From CAYNNP01 sp964398215 (GTDB taxonomy: Bacteria > Planctomycetota > Planctomycetia > Pirellulales > Pirellulaceae), in assembly GCA_964398215.1 (NCBI GenBank), contig CAYNNP010000057.1, positions 1 to 29,019 of the forward strand: a stretch of 29,019 nucleotides of DNA. The letters run 5' to 3'. Under the pieces are notes generated by a model. It was not told the origin of the DNA, made no database searches, and worked only from the letters and a program-made list of their open reading frames with translations. The stretch's first letter is position 1, and each line of letters starts with the position of its first letter. This document shows positions 22,149-29,019 of the stretch, piece by piece. Made by a program: the position numbers and the translations under genes.

Positions 22149-25100
22149 ATGAAGAGTCTGAGCCATTTGTTTCGTCGCGCTGTTGGTACTAAGAAAAAGC
22201 GCCAGCACCCCAAGACCTCCCGCCCATTGCGAACGCAAACGCTTGAGAAGCGGAATTTGTTGGCGGGCGATATCGTTCTGCAAACGAATCCCTTCCACAA
22301 CGGGCTGAACGCGTTTGACGTGAACGGCGACAACATCATTTCGTCGCGAGATGCTTTGAATGTGGTCAATGAGTTGAACGCCCAATCGCAATCGCAGGGC
22401 GAGTCAAACAGTGGTTTCAGGGCCGACGTCAACAATGACGGCAATATCACAGGTATTGATGCACTGTTAGTGATCAACGCCATGCAAGAGGGGCCACAGG
22501 AAACAGGCGAGGTCCTGGAGTTGTTCGTGACAGCTCGCGATGTCGATGACAACCCGCTTACCGTGACAGATGGTGCGGTATCAGTTGACGTCAATGAAGA
22601 GTTCTTGCTTGAAGTCGCTTTTGATGACTTGCGTCGTCTTGATCAAGCTCTTGGTGTGTTCCAGTTGTATGCTGACTTGGGAGTTAGTCAGGGAGGAATT
22701 CTGGAGCCGGTGTTGCGTGAGAATCAGAGATTCGATTTTGACTCAACGGCAACCAATCTGGATCCTGCTAACGGCGTTGTCACAACCGGCGACGTAGTGT
22801 TTTCAATTGAAGGCAGCGATGTGACTCACTCGGCGACATTGGAAGAGTTTACTTTCAATCGTCAGGGAGAGTTCCGCGACGCGCTGGCTGAATTTGGGTT
22901 TAGCCCGGACCAATTCGATGTTAGTCAACCGTTGAATGCAGGTGGTCGCGCGATCATTGATGTGTTCTTTTCTGCACCGGAATTTGCGGATGTTGACCAA
23001 CCAAATATCATCGTCACTGCAAACACAACTGATCCGCTGCCAGTCACATTTACTGAGTTTGCACCATTGGATGACAGTGGCAATGTGAATGCTGACGCTG
23101 TGCCTTTTAACCTGAACACGTTCAGCCGTACATTCGACGATGACGATTTTATCAACCAATTGATCCGCAGCGAATTTGATCCAGCGACTGGCTTCCAGGT
23201 TGTCGGTGGGTTTGCAGGTCGAATTCCAGCTGGCGGTGGAGGAATTCCTGAGCTACTGGGTGGTGAGCCATTTGCAGAGCCGTTCGATTTGTTCAGTCTT
23301 CCTGTGCGGTTGACACAACCGGTCAATAATTTTGAAGTCAATGTTCGTCCGACAACGGACCCATTGACTAGCCCTGAGGCAGTGTTGGTGTTCGGATCGA
23401 ATGACCCAGTGTCAGACGATTTGATCCTGTTGGATACCGATGCCGTTGTAACAATCAATGCTATTGGTGATCAGGTCAACCAAGCTCCTGACGCCGGTTT
23501 GCCTCAGAATATTTCGCTCCAGGTCACTGATGCTTCGCAGACGGTTAACCTGTTGGATAACGCTAGTGATCCAGACGGTGACAATGTAACGTTGCAGTCG
23601 CTTACGCTAAGCTCTGGTGATGATTCAGGCGTTACGATCAGCGGATCGAATGTGACGGTTGACCCATCGGTTTATACGTCCAATCAGACGATCGTCTATG
23701 ACTATGTTGTCACTGATGGCAGTTTGACTGATACCAATACGCTTACGATCTCGATCACTGGTGTAAACGGTTCACCCACGATCAACCCGATCAATGCAAC
23801 TTTTGCTGAGAACGTTTCTGGAATCCAAAATGTTGGCTTGCTGACTGGAGCGAGCGATCCTGATGGAAGCACGGTGACACTGGTCCCAGGAAGTGTGACG
23901 CTTCAGTCGGGTGACGCAACAGGTGTTGTGATCAACGAAGCGAGTAATCGCTTGGAAGTAACGCCATCTGCTTACGTGGATCTCTTGGCCGCTGGCCAGA
24001 CTGAGTCGGTTGTTTACACCTATCAAGTCACTGATGGTACGGATCAAGTTGTCAATACAGCGACCGTGACCATCACCGGTCTGGATCCTGATTTGCCTGT
24101 GGATGCTGGCGAACCGATTGTACTCAACTTTGATGAAGACGAATCGACTCGGATTGTTGACTTGCTGAGCAACGCGAGTGGCAGCAATCTGAGTGTTAAC
24201 AGCATCGCTCTTGTCTCAGGCGATAACCGTGGAATTACCGTATCGGGTAATACGCTGACGGTTGAGCCAAACGATTACAACTTCTTGCGAGTGGGTGTTT
24301 CCCGCCGCATTGAATACAGTTTCAATGTGACCGACGGTTCACAAACTGATAGTGGTAGCGCGGTTATAACGATCCTTGGTCGCAATGATCAGCCAACGAT
24401 CTCAAGTGGTGTTGCTGAGACTGTTTCGACAGAGGATAGCCCACGAACGGTTGATTTGTTGCAGAATGCGTCGGATCCTGATTTCGGTTCGACACTGTCC
24501 GTCGAAGGCACATCGGTTGTGTTGCAAGGCAACACGGCAGGAGTAAGCTTCAACGGTCTGAATGGTCTTTCGGTAGACCCCGCCCAGTACACATTGGCGG
24601 ATGGTCAATCGATTGATGTGACAGCCACGTACAACATTATCGACGGCGATGGTGGTAGCGTCGCATCGAACGCCACGATCACGATTGTTGGTGGCTCGCT
24701 GAATCAAGGCCCTGTGTTGGGAATCACCCCGCTGACGGCCACCTTCTCAGAGGCTAGTGCGCCGCAAGAGATTGATTTGCTGCAAGGTGCGACCGATCCT
24801 GATGGCGATACATTGAGTATTGCAAACTTCGATTCGGTAGTTGGTGGGACTTCACTTTCTGGCACGACACTTACTGTCACACCATCGTTTTTCAGTTCGT
24901 TGAACAACGGCGAGAGTGAGAACCTGAACTTTACCTACAACATTGTCGATGAAAATGGTGGCAGTCTTCAGCAGACGCTAAATGTGACGATCACAGGTGT
25001 GACCGACAACACAAACACAAACAACCCGCCTGTTGTTTCAAATGGAATCGCTCAAACGATCAGTGAAGACGCCGCGCCAGCGACGATCAGTTTGTTGCAG

Positions 25101-26084
25101 TTTGCAAGCGACCCAGACGCAGGTGATACGATTGGCGTCGTATCGAATTCTGTTGTCATCAGTAATGATCCAAATGGAGCGGTTACCGTCGATGGCAACT
25201 CGCTGGAAGTCAATCCGAATGCCTATAACGGTTTGGATGCAGGTGAGTCTCAGGTGATTTCGGTCGCCTATGATATCACCGACGACTCTGGAGCGACGGT
25301 TGCACAGACAGCAGTCATAACGATTGTTGGTGCGAACGACGGGCCAAACCCGCCAACGACAATTTTCGGAAGCCTGTTCATCGATGAGATGACTCCAACA
25401 CGCAATGGCGAAATGGATGCAGGCGAAGATGGCTTGGCTGGAGTGGTTGTCCGATTGACCAGTAGTGGTACTCAGAACACAGGCGGCATAGAAGTCGATC
25501 GTGTGGTTTTGACTGACATTCGTGGGAATTATACATTCGGAAATGTGCAGCCAGGATCCTACGAGATCGAATACGAGATTCCTGAAAACGTTGTTTATCT
25601 TGGAGAGACCCGGTTCGATTTTGAAGCGTCAGCCGAAGGAGGTAATGTGTCCTTGAACTTTGCCGCACTTGGCTTGTCTGGCGGATTGAATAACCTGGAT
25701 ATTTTGTCGTCAAGTTTCTTGGCTAACAACGGTTTGGTCTCTGATATGAGCGACCAAGGTCGTCAGGGTGGGTCCGTTGCATTGGGCGAAGATGGAGCTC
25801 AAGAGTTGTTGGTGGCAAACGCTGGATTCGATGGCGTGCGGTTCGCTGAACTCGCATTGAATGGTACCCAGGACGCGGCATTGCTGACTATCTTGATGGA
25901 AGATGGTACTGTCCAGACGGCTCAGTTGTCGCAAGACTTCTTTGTTGTCAGTAACGACGGTACCGCAGTTCAATTCTTTGGCGGCATCGAAGACTTTGAC
26001 TTCGCTGACAGCCCATCAGAACTACTTGCTCAAGAATTCATTGGCTATCTGGATGCCATTGACGCGATTCTTGCAAACGGTTGA
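22149..26084 (+). CDS. LEPR-XLL protein with N-terminal dockerin, cadherin-like repeats and SdrD-B-like domain
   Basis: A 1,311-residue predicted surface protein. The basic leader (MKSLSHLFRR...KKKRQ) precedes LEKRNLLAGD. A dockerin pair follows at once: DVNGDNIISSRDALNVVNEL (from residue 57) and DVNNDGNITGIDALLVINAM (from residue 93). Next is a beta-rich domain with VNEEFLLEVAFDDLRR and GVFQLYADL, reminiscent of cohesin-like folds (tentative). Six tandem repeats of about 90-105 residues fill 23499-25355, each with DLLxxASDPDGD, a GNxLxVxP turn and VTDG...VTITG, as in VCBS/cadherin-like domains. An SdrD-B-like domain follows (FGSLFIDEMTPTRNG, then GNYTFGNVQPGSYEIEYEIP). The last 150 residues are of unknown fold. 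Such proteins usually act in adhesion or as calcium-stiffened stalks. A dockerin at the N-terminus is unusual compared with its neighbours. No cysteine was seen. Confidence 0.88.
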   Translation: MKSLSHLFRRAVGTKKKRQHPKTSRPLRTQTLEKRNLLAGDIVLQTNPFHNGLNAFDVNGDNIISSRDALNVVNELNAQSQSQGESNSGFRADVNNDGNITGIDALLVINAMQEGPQETGEVLELFVTARDVDDNPLTVTDGAVSVDVNEEFLLEVAFDDLRRLDQALGVFQLYADLGVSQGGILEPVLRENQRFDFDSTATNLDPANGVVTTGDVVFSIEGSDVTHSATLEEFTFNRQGEFRDALAEFGFSPDQFDVSQPLNAGGRAIIDVFFSAPEFADVDQPNIIVTANTTDPLPVTFTEFAPLDDSGNVNADAVPFNLNTFSRTFDDDDFINQLIRSEFDPATGFQVVGGFAGRIPAGGGGIPELLGGEPFAEPFDLFSLPVRLTQPVNNFEVNVRPTTDPLTSPEAVLVFGSNDPVSDDLILLDTDAVVTINAIGDQVNQAPDAGLPQNISLQVTDASQTVNLLDNASDPDGDNVTLQSLTLSSGDDSGVTISGSNVTVDPSVYTSNQTIVYDYVVTDGSLTDTNTLTISITGVNGSPTINPINATFAENVSGIQNVGLLTGASDPDGSTVTLVPGSVTLQSGDATGVVINEASNRLEVTPSAYVDLLAAGQTESVVYTYQVTDGTDQVVNTATVTITGLDPDLPVDAGEPIVLNFDEDESTRIVDLLSNASGSNLSVNSIALVSGDNRGITVSGNTLTVEPNDYNFLRVGVSRRIEYSFNVTDGSQTDSGSAVITILGRNDQPTISSGVAETVSTEDSPRTVDLLQNASDPDFGSTLSVEGTSVVLQGNTAGVSFNGLNGLSVDPAQYTLADGQSIDVTATYNIIDGDGGSVASNATITIVGGSLNQGPVLGITPLTATFSEASAPQEIDLLQGATDPDGDTLSIANFDSVVGGTSLSGTTLTVTPSFFSSLNNGESENLNFTYNIVDENGGSLQQTLNVTITGVTDNTNTNNPPVVSNGIAQTISEDAAPATISLLQFASDPDAGDTIGVVSNSVVISNDPNGAVTVDGNSLEVNPNAYNGLDAGESQVISVAYDITDDSGATVAQTAVITIVGANDGPNPPTTIFGSLFIDEMTPTRNGEMDAGEDGLAGVVVRLTSSGTQNTGGIEVDRVVLTDIRGNYTFGNVQPGSYEIEYEIPENVVYLGETRFDFEASAEGGNVSLNFAALGLSGGLNNLDILSSSFLANNGLVSDMSDQGRQGGSVALGEDGAQELLVANAGFDGVRFAELALNGTQDAALLTILMEDGTVQTAQLSQDFFVVSNDGTAVQFFGGIEDFDFADSPSELLAQEFIGYLDAIDAILANG
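23499..25355 (+). repeat. Six tandem VCBS/cadherin-like repeats in the third surface protein
   Basis: Approximate unit starts: 23499, 23770, 24090, 24378, 24690 and 25021. Each unit carries an NLLDNASDPDGD-type calcium site and ends with an ITITG/ITIVG strand leading into an NDxP-type linker. The third unit has lost the DPDGD site (LLSNASGSNLS). Units are diverged at the DNA level, so they are not recent duplications. Confidence 0.8.
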
Positions 26085-26108
26085 TATTGACTGACATTGT
26101 TGAAAACT

Positions 26109-26141
26109 AAAAAGCCCCGACAGAAATGTCGGGGCTTTTTT
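26109..26141. terminator. Bidirectional intrinsic terminator
   Basis: A 14-bp perfect stem (AAAAAGCCCCGACA/TGTCGGGGCTTTTT) with a GAAA tetraloop, one further T after the stem. A-run on one side and T-run on the other let it work in both directions. It lies 24 bases after the plus-strand surface gene and 59 bases after the pyruvate kinase stop on the minus strand, so it serves both convergent genes. Confidence 0.93.
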
Positions 26142-26200
26142 GATTGTTGCTGATGAACGGTTGCGATGTCGCTGCTAGTTGCGACCGTGCGTGATGATGA

Positions 26201-27631
26201 TTAATCAACCGTGTGTACGATGACGACGTTATGCGCTTTGCGGACAACGCCGCTGCCGGTGACAAATACCACTAAGTCGCCTTTTTCCAGCTGCCCATTG
26301 GCTTTGCCCCAGTCGCACATTTCGCTCATGAAGTGTTCGGTGTTATCGAGTTGGGTGGCTAGGATTGGTCGAATTCCCCACAGCAAATTCATCCGCCGGA
26401 GTGTTGAAACGGAGTCGCTGGCGCCAAGTGTTGGAATCGCACTGCGACTATTGCTTTTGACCCAGGCAGTGCTGCCGCTCTTGGTGGCGATGATGATCAT
26501 TTTGGCGCTGATCGATTCTGCGATGTCGGTGGCAGAGGTAGTCACGGCACTAGTGATTGGGTGGACGCGATCTGAATTCAGCCGGTGGTTATGTTCGTGG
26601 TGTAGGTCTTGTTCTGTGAATTGCATGATTCGGTTCATCATGGCAACGGCTTTGGCAGGGTGATCTCCAATAGCCGTTTCACCGCTCAGCATACAAGCAT
26701 CGGTGCCATCGAGTATCGCGTTCGCGACATCGCTGGCTTCGGCCCGTGTTGGGCGAGTGCTATGATGCATGGATTCCAGCATCTGAGTCGCGACGATCAC
26801 GGGCTTCAGCTTCTCTTTGCAGACGCGAATGATTTGCTTTTGAGCAAGCGGTGTCTGCGCGATATCGATCTCGACTCCCAAGTCGCCTCGAGCAACCATG
26901 ACGCCATCGGTGGCATCAACGATCGATTCTAGGTTGTCCATCGCTTCGGGCTTTTCGATTTTTGCGATGACAAGCGCGTTTGAGCTATGTTCTTTTAGTA
27001 GCGATTTTAGATTCAGTACTTCTTCTGCGGTTCGAACGAATGACAGGCTAATGAAGTCCAGTTCATTCTGTGCGCCCCAAATCGCGTTGTCTGTGTCACG
27101 AGGAAGCATTGCTGGAACAGAGAGTTTGACACCTGGCAGGTTGATTCCTTGGCGGCTACGAATTCGGCCAGCTGAAACAACGACACAATCAGCGCGCTGA
27201 TCACTGACGGATTCAACGATTAAAGCGACGTTGCCGTCCGCCAGCATCACACGATTACCAACGATCAGTTCATCCACCAGGTTTTCGTACGTACTGGTCA
27301 ATTCGTTAGGAGCTTTCGCCTCAGTGCCGCGAACAAACGAGAACTTTTCTCCTAGATTGCACTCCATTGGTTCGCTGGCGAGTTGCCCCAACCGAATCTT
27401 AGGACCGGCCAAGTCCAGTAGCACTCCAGCGCGAAAGTTTGTCGCTGCAGACGCTTGGCGAATGGAAGCCAGGACAGCCTCATGTTCTTCGCGGCTACCA
27501 TGCGCTGTGTTGATGCGGAAAATGTCTACACCACTCTCAATCAACTCGGCCAGTTTGTCCGGCGATGCACAAGCTGGGCCGACGGTAGCGACAATTTTGG
27601 TACAGGCTTCATCCAGTGAAGGTCGCGGCAT
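26201..27631 (-). CDS. pyk: Pyruvate kinase
   Basis: Transfers phosphate from phosphoenolpyruvate to ADP, giving pyruvate and ATP, the last step of glycolysis, in the cytoplasm. 476 residues, normal length. Visible sites: TKIVATVGP (11-19), Arg39 and Asn41 in RINTAHG, the AKIEKPEA segment with catalytic Lys224 and Glu226, ARGDLGVEI with Asp250, ATQMLESM with Thr282, and PTRAEASDVANA. The segment LDLAGPKIR has Leu74 and Lys78 at the positions where potassium-dependent enzymes have Thr and Glu, so a potassium-independent enzyme is expected from family knowledge. The B domain and C-terminal allosteric domain are complete. It converges on the third surface gene with a shared terminator. No Shine-Dalgarno is visible before ATG 27631. 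An inverted repeat at 27655-27671 lies in its leader or promoter. Confidence 0.97.
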   Translation of the reverse strand: MPRPSLDEACTKIVATVGPACASPDKLAELIESGVDIFRINTAHGSREEHEAVLASIRQASAATNFRAGVLLDLAGPKIRLGQLASEPMECNLGEKFSFVRGTEAKAPNELTSTYENLVDELIVGNRVMLADGNVALIVESVSDQRADCVVVSAGRIRSRQGINLPGVKLSVPAMLPRDTDNAIWGAQNELDFISLSFVRTAEEVLNLKSLLKEHSSNALVIAKIEKPEAMDNLESIVDATDGVMVARGDLGVEIDIAQTPLAQKQIIRVCKEKLKPVIVATQMLESMHHSTRPTRAEASDVANAILDGTDACMLSGETAIGDHPAKAVAMMNRIMQFTEQDLHHEHNHRLNSDRVHPITSAVTTSATDIAESISAKMIIIATKSGSTAWVKSNSRSAIPTLGASDSVSTLRRMNLLWGIRPILATQLDNTEHFMSEMCDWGKANGQLEKGDLVVFVTGSGVVRKAHNVVIVHTVD

Positions 27632-27654
27632 AGTGTGATTCTACAGTTGTGGAA

Positions 27655-27671
27655 GTCACCGATTTGGTGAC
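27655..27671. promoter_or_regulatory. Inverted repeat GTCACC-N5-GGTGAC upstream of pyruvate kinase
   Basis: A perfect 6-bp inverted repeat with a 5-base spacer, 23 bases upstream of the pyruvate kinase ATG. Its place and symmetry fit an operator for a dimeric regulator or a small leader hairpin. No regulator is encoded nearby. Confidence 0.4.
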
Positions 27672-27769
27672 GTGGATTTGAAATGTGTTCAGGGGCTGGC
27701 AGATTAGAACATATCAACAAAAGCGTGATGAGCATTCCCGCTCTTTTTATGCTCCGCAAATCGCGATCT

Positions 27770-27789
27770 TAACAAGGGCTAACAAGGCC
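27770..27789. repeat. Two 10-bp tandem repeats TAACAAGGGC/TAACAAGGCC
   Basis: Two adjacent units with a 10-base period, one helical turn, in the divergent pyruvate kinase/SDR region. Possibly a paired activator site; may be chance. Confidence 0.3.
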
Positions 27790-27821
27790 AGGGCAAATCA
27801 GTTTTTCAAGGTAGGCAACAT

Positions 27822-27881
27822 AGTAGCTCGGCTGTCCCAGCCGAGACCTGCCGATTTCTCGGCTCGGAGAGCCGAGCTACT
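27822..27881. repeat. Palindromic dispersed-type repeat (AGCTCGGCT family)
   Basis: Outer arms AGTAGCTCGGCT (27822-27833) and AGCCGAGCTACT (27870-27881) pair perfectly, and inner arms AGCCGAG (27839-27845) and CTCGGCT (27858-27864) also pair. The whole forms a 24-bp stem with two mismatches and a 12-base loop. Each half can also fold alone as CTCGGCT-N5-AGCCGAG, giving two adjacent hairpins, like a REP/BIME unit. It lies 41 bases before the SDR ATG. Confidence 0.85.
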
Positions 27882-27922
27882 TTAGCTCACCCCTTAGCGT
27901 TGACTGCCTGCGTCAAGCTACA

Positions 27923-28783
27923 ATGAAAGCACGTACTTGGATCAGGAGTGAATGTATCGCTGTGACAGAATCGAATAAGCCCGTTGCCGTTATCACTGGC
28001 GGCTCCTCAGGACTGGGGCTAGTGATTGCGGATCGCTTTCTGAACGCAGGATACCGGATTGCTATCGTTGGAAGGAATCCGGAGACACTTGCCGCTGCGG
28101 CCGCCTCCTTGGGAGCGTCAGATCAAGATCTGCTGCAGTGTCAAAATGATGTTGGAGTTGAAGAGTCCGTTGCCGCTCTGCTGGCTCAGGTTCAATCGAG
28201 ATTCGGGCGTTTGGACGTCTTGGTCAACTGCGTTGGAGGAAGTGATCGGGGTCTACTGGAAAATCTGAGCATCGCCCAAGCTGAATCGCTGTTCCATCAA
28301 AACGTTGTGACGACTTTGTTGTGTTGCAAAGCGGCGATCACGATGTTGGAAAAAACTTCTGGCGTTATCGTCAATATTGGCTCGCTTGGCGGGAAAGTAG
28401 GCGCGCGTTACATCGGTGGCTATGCATTGGCAAAGCATGCGGTCAGCGGGCTCACGCAGCAACTGCGGTTGGAGCTGAAACCGAAAGGAATCCATGTGGG
28501 TTTGGTAAGCCCTGGACCCATTCGCCGCTCGGATGAGGGCAAACGGTACGAAAATCGGGTCGATGAATCGTTGCCCGAACAAGCGAATCAGCCCGGTGGC
28601 GGAACCAAGGTAAAGGGTCTGGCACCTGAGCGTGTGGCGGCAGCTGTGTTGGCTTGCGTTCGCAAGCGAAAACCCGATGTTGTGCTGCCGGGTTATCTAA
28701 GAGTCCTGATTGCAGTTGGCAATGCATTTCCAAGACTGGGAGATTGGTTGCTGTTGAAATTCACATCTTCTGGCAATCGCTAG
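27923..28783 (+). CDS. Short-chain dehydrogenase/reductase (SDR), substrate unknown
   Basis: Classical NAD(P)-dependent oxidoreductase with a Rossmann fold. Numbered from ATG 27923: cofactor loop TGGSSGLG (25-32); Arg51 after the second strand, which suggests NADP; Asp76 for adenine; NCVGG (102-106) in place of NNAG; and the catalytic set Asn127, Ser154, Tyr167, Lys171. SPGPIRR at 196-202 matches the PG motif. The C-terminus (YLRVLIAVGNAFPRLGDWLLLKF) is hydrophobic and amphipathic, as in membrane-associating SDRs. The start is uncertain: GTG 27962 would give MTESNKPVAVITGG, a more usual SDR beginning, with AGGAG 13 bases upstream, whereas ATG 27923 has no ribosome site. Substrate cannot be predicted. 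It is a lone gene, flanked on both sides by palindromic repeats. Confidence 0.92.
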   Translation: MKARTWIRSECIAVTESNKPVAVITGGSSGLGLVIADRFLNAGYRIAIVGRNPETLAAAAASLGASDQDLLQCQNDVGVEESVAALLAQVQSRFGRLDVLVNCVGGSDRGLLENLSIAQAESLFHQNVVTTLLCCKAAITMLEKTSGVIVNIGSLGGKVGARYIGGYALAKHAVSGLTQQLRLELKPKGIHVGLVSPGPIRRSDEGKRYENRVDESLPEQANQPGGGTKVKGLAPERVAAAVLACVRKRKPDVVLPGYLRVLIAVGNAFPRLGDWLLLKFTSSGNR

Positions 28784-28824
28784 TGCTAACCTTGATCGCC
28801 TCGTAAAACGCGTAGCGAAACCTT

Positions 28825-28890
28825 TGAGCCGCAGGGCGATAGCCCCGGTTTCGAGCACGTCAATAACCGGGGCTATCGCCCATCGGCTCA
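28825..28890. repeat. 26-bp stem palindromic repeat after the SDR gene
   Basis: Arms 28825-28850 and 28865-28890 (core GGGCGATAGCCCCGGTT/AACCGGGGCTATCGCCC) pair over 26 bp with two adjacent mismatches and a 14-base loop. It starts 42 bases after the SDR stop. No T-run follows on the plus strand, so it is not a standard intrinsic terminator, though such a stem could stabilise the mRNA end. It looks like a second family of dispersed palindromic repeat, different in sequence from the one before the gene. Confidence 0.85.
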
Positions 28891-28968
28891 CAAAAATATG
28901 CCGCGCTAATAAATCAAATAACGCACCACCAAAACTTGGCTTGTTGTGTTACGTCCCATGGCTGAAGC

Positions 28969-29016
28969 CCTTGTCTTTACCCACAACTGCTTCGCCCAAA
29001 AGCTCGAAAACACGGG
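28969..29016. repeat. Right arm of 48-bp terminal inverted repeat
   Basis: Exact reverse complement of positions 1-48, ending AGCTCGAAAACACGGG; ATT follows to the window end. Inward (28891-28968) lies AT-rich non-coding sequence with no visible gene. See the left arm for interpretation. Confidence 0.9.
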
Positions 29017-29019
29017 ATT

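Noticed and set aside
23499..25355. Tandem DNA repeat or CRISPR-like array
   Set aside because: The periodicity is at protein level (cadherin/VCBS-like units) with diverged DNA and no spacer structure.
28825..28890. Intrinsic terminator of the SDR gene
   Set aside because: The stem is strong but no U-run follows on the plus strand; better read as a dispersed palindromic repeat.
1..29019. The whole window as a composite transposon bounded by terminal repeats
   Set aside because: No transposase or integrase, no visible target-site duplication, and the cargo includes essential glyS and pyk.
1..29019. Circular molecule indicated by matching ends
   Set aside because: The end repeats are inverted, whereas circular overlap would give direct repeats.

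Overview
The window looks like a 29 kb contig from a planctomycete of the Pirellulaceae (Rhodopirellula-like). The evidence is three consecutive secreted-type proteins with the planctomycete LEPR-XLL N-terminal motif, dockerin repeats in all three, one protein of 5,282 residues, and palindromic intergenic repeats of the dispersed kind I associate with this group. Base composition is moderate and GC is near or slightly above half by eye. I see no tRNA, rRNA, CRISPR array, transposase or phage gene.

Layout. Positions 1-48 are the left arm of a perfect 48-bp inverted repeat whose other arm is 28969-29016. On the minus strand follow single-chain glycyl-tRNA synthetase (108-1727) and, upstream of it, a TPR lipoprotein (1950-2714). 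A 650-base divergent region leads to three plus-strand surface-protein genes. The first (3365-19213) is a giant mosaic of Ig-like, dead-protease-like, PPC, beta-helix and GEVED domains with a C-terminal dockerin. The second (19414-21954) is a predicted zinc metalloprotease with a C-terminal dockerin. The third (22149-26084) has an N-terminal dockerin, a possible cohesin-like domain, six cadherin/VCBS-type repeats and an SdrD-B-like domain. A strong bidirectional terminator (26109-26141) separates this block from pyruvate kinase on the minus strand (26201-27631). A short-chain dehydrogenase (27923-28783) lies divergently, flanked by two palindromic repeats, and the right terminal repeat arm closes the window.

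How the genes may work together. The housekeeping genes (glyS, pyruvate kinase, SDR) look unrelated to the central block. The three surface genes lie head to tail with 125-200 base gaps, share an 11-base upstream motif (GATAAWAMGGG), start with basic LEPR-XLL leaders and carry calcium-binding dockerins. A shared cell-surface or extracellular assembly is an attractive inference. One neighbour has a plausible protease active site, while the protease-like domain of the giant has lost every catalytic residue.

Most unusual signals: the catalytically erased HEXXH site in the giant; a recurring roughly 100-residue module in the giant that I cannot assign to a family; the dockerin/cohesin-like arrangement across neighbours; the shared upstream motif; and the terminal inverted repeat.
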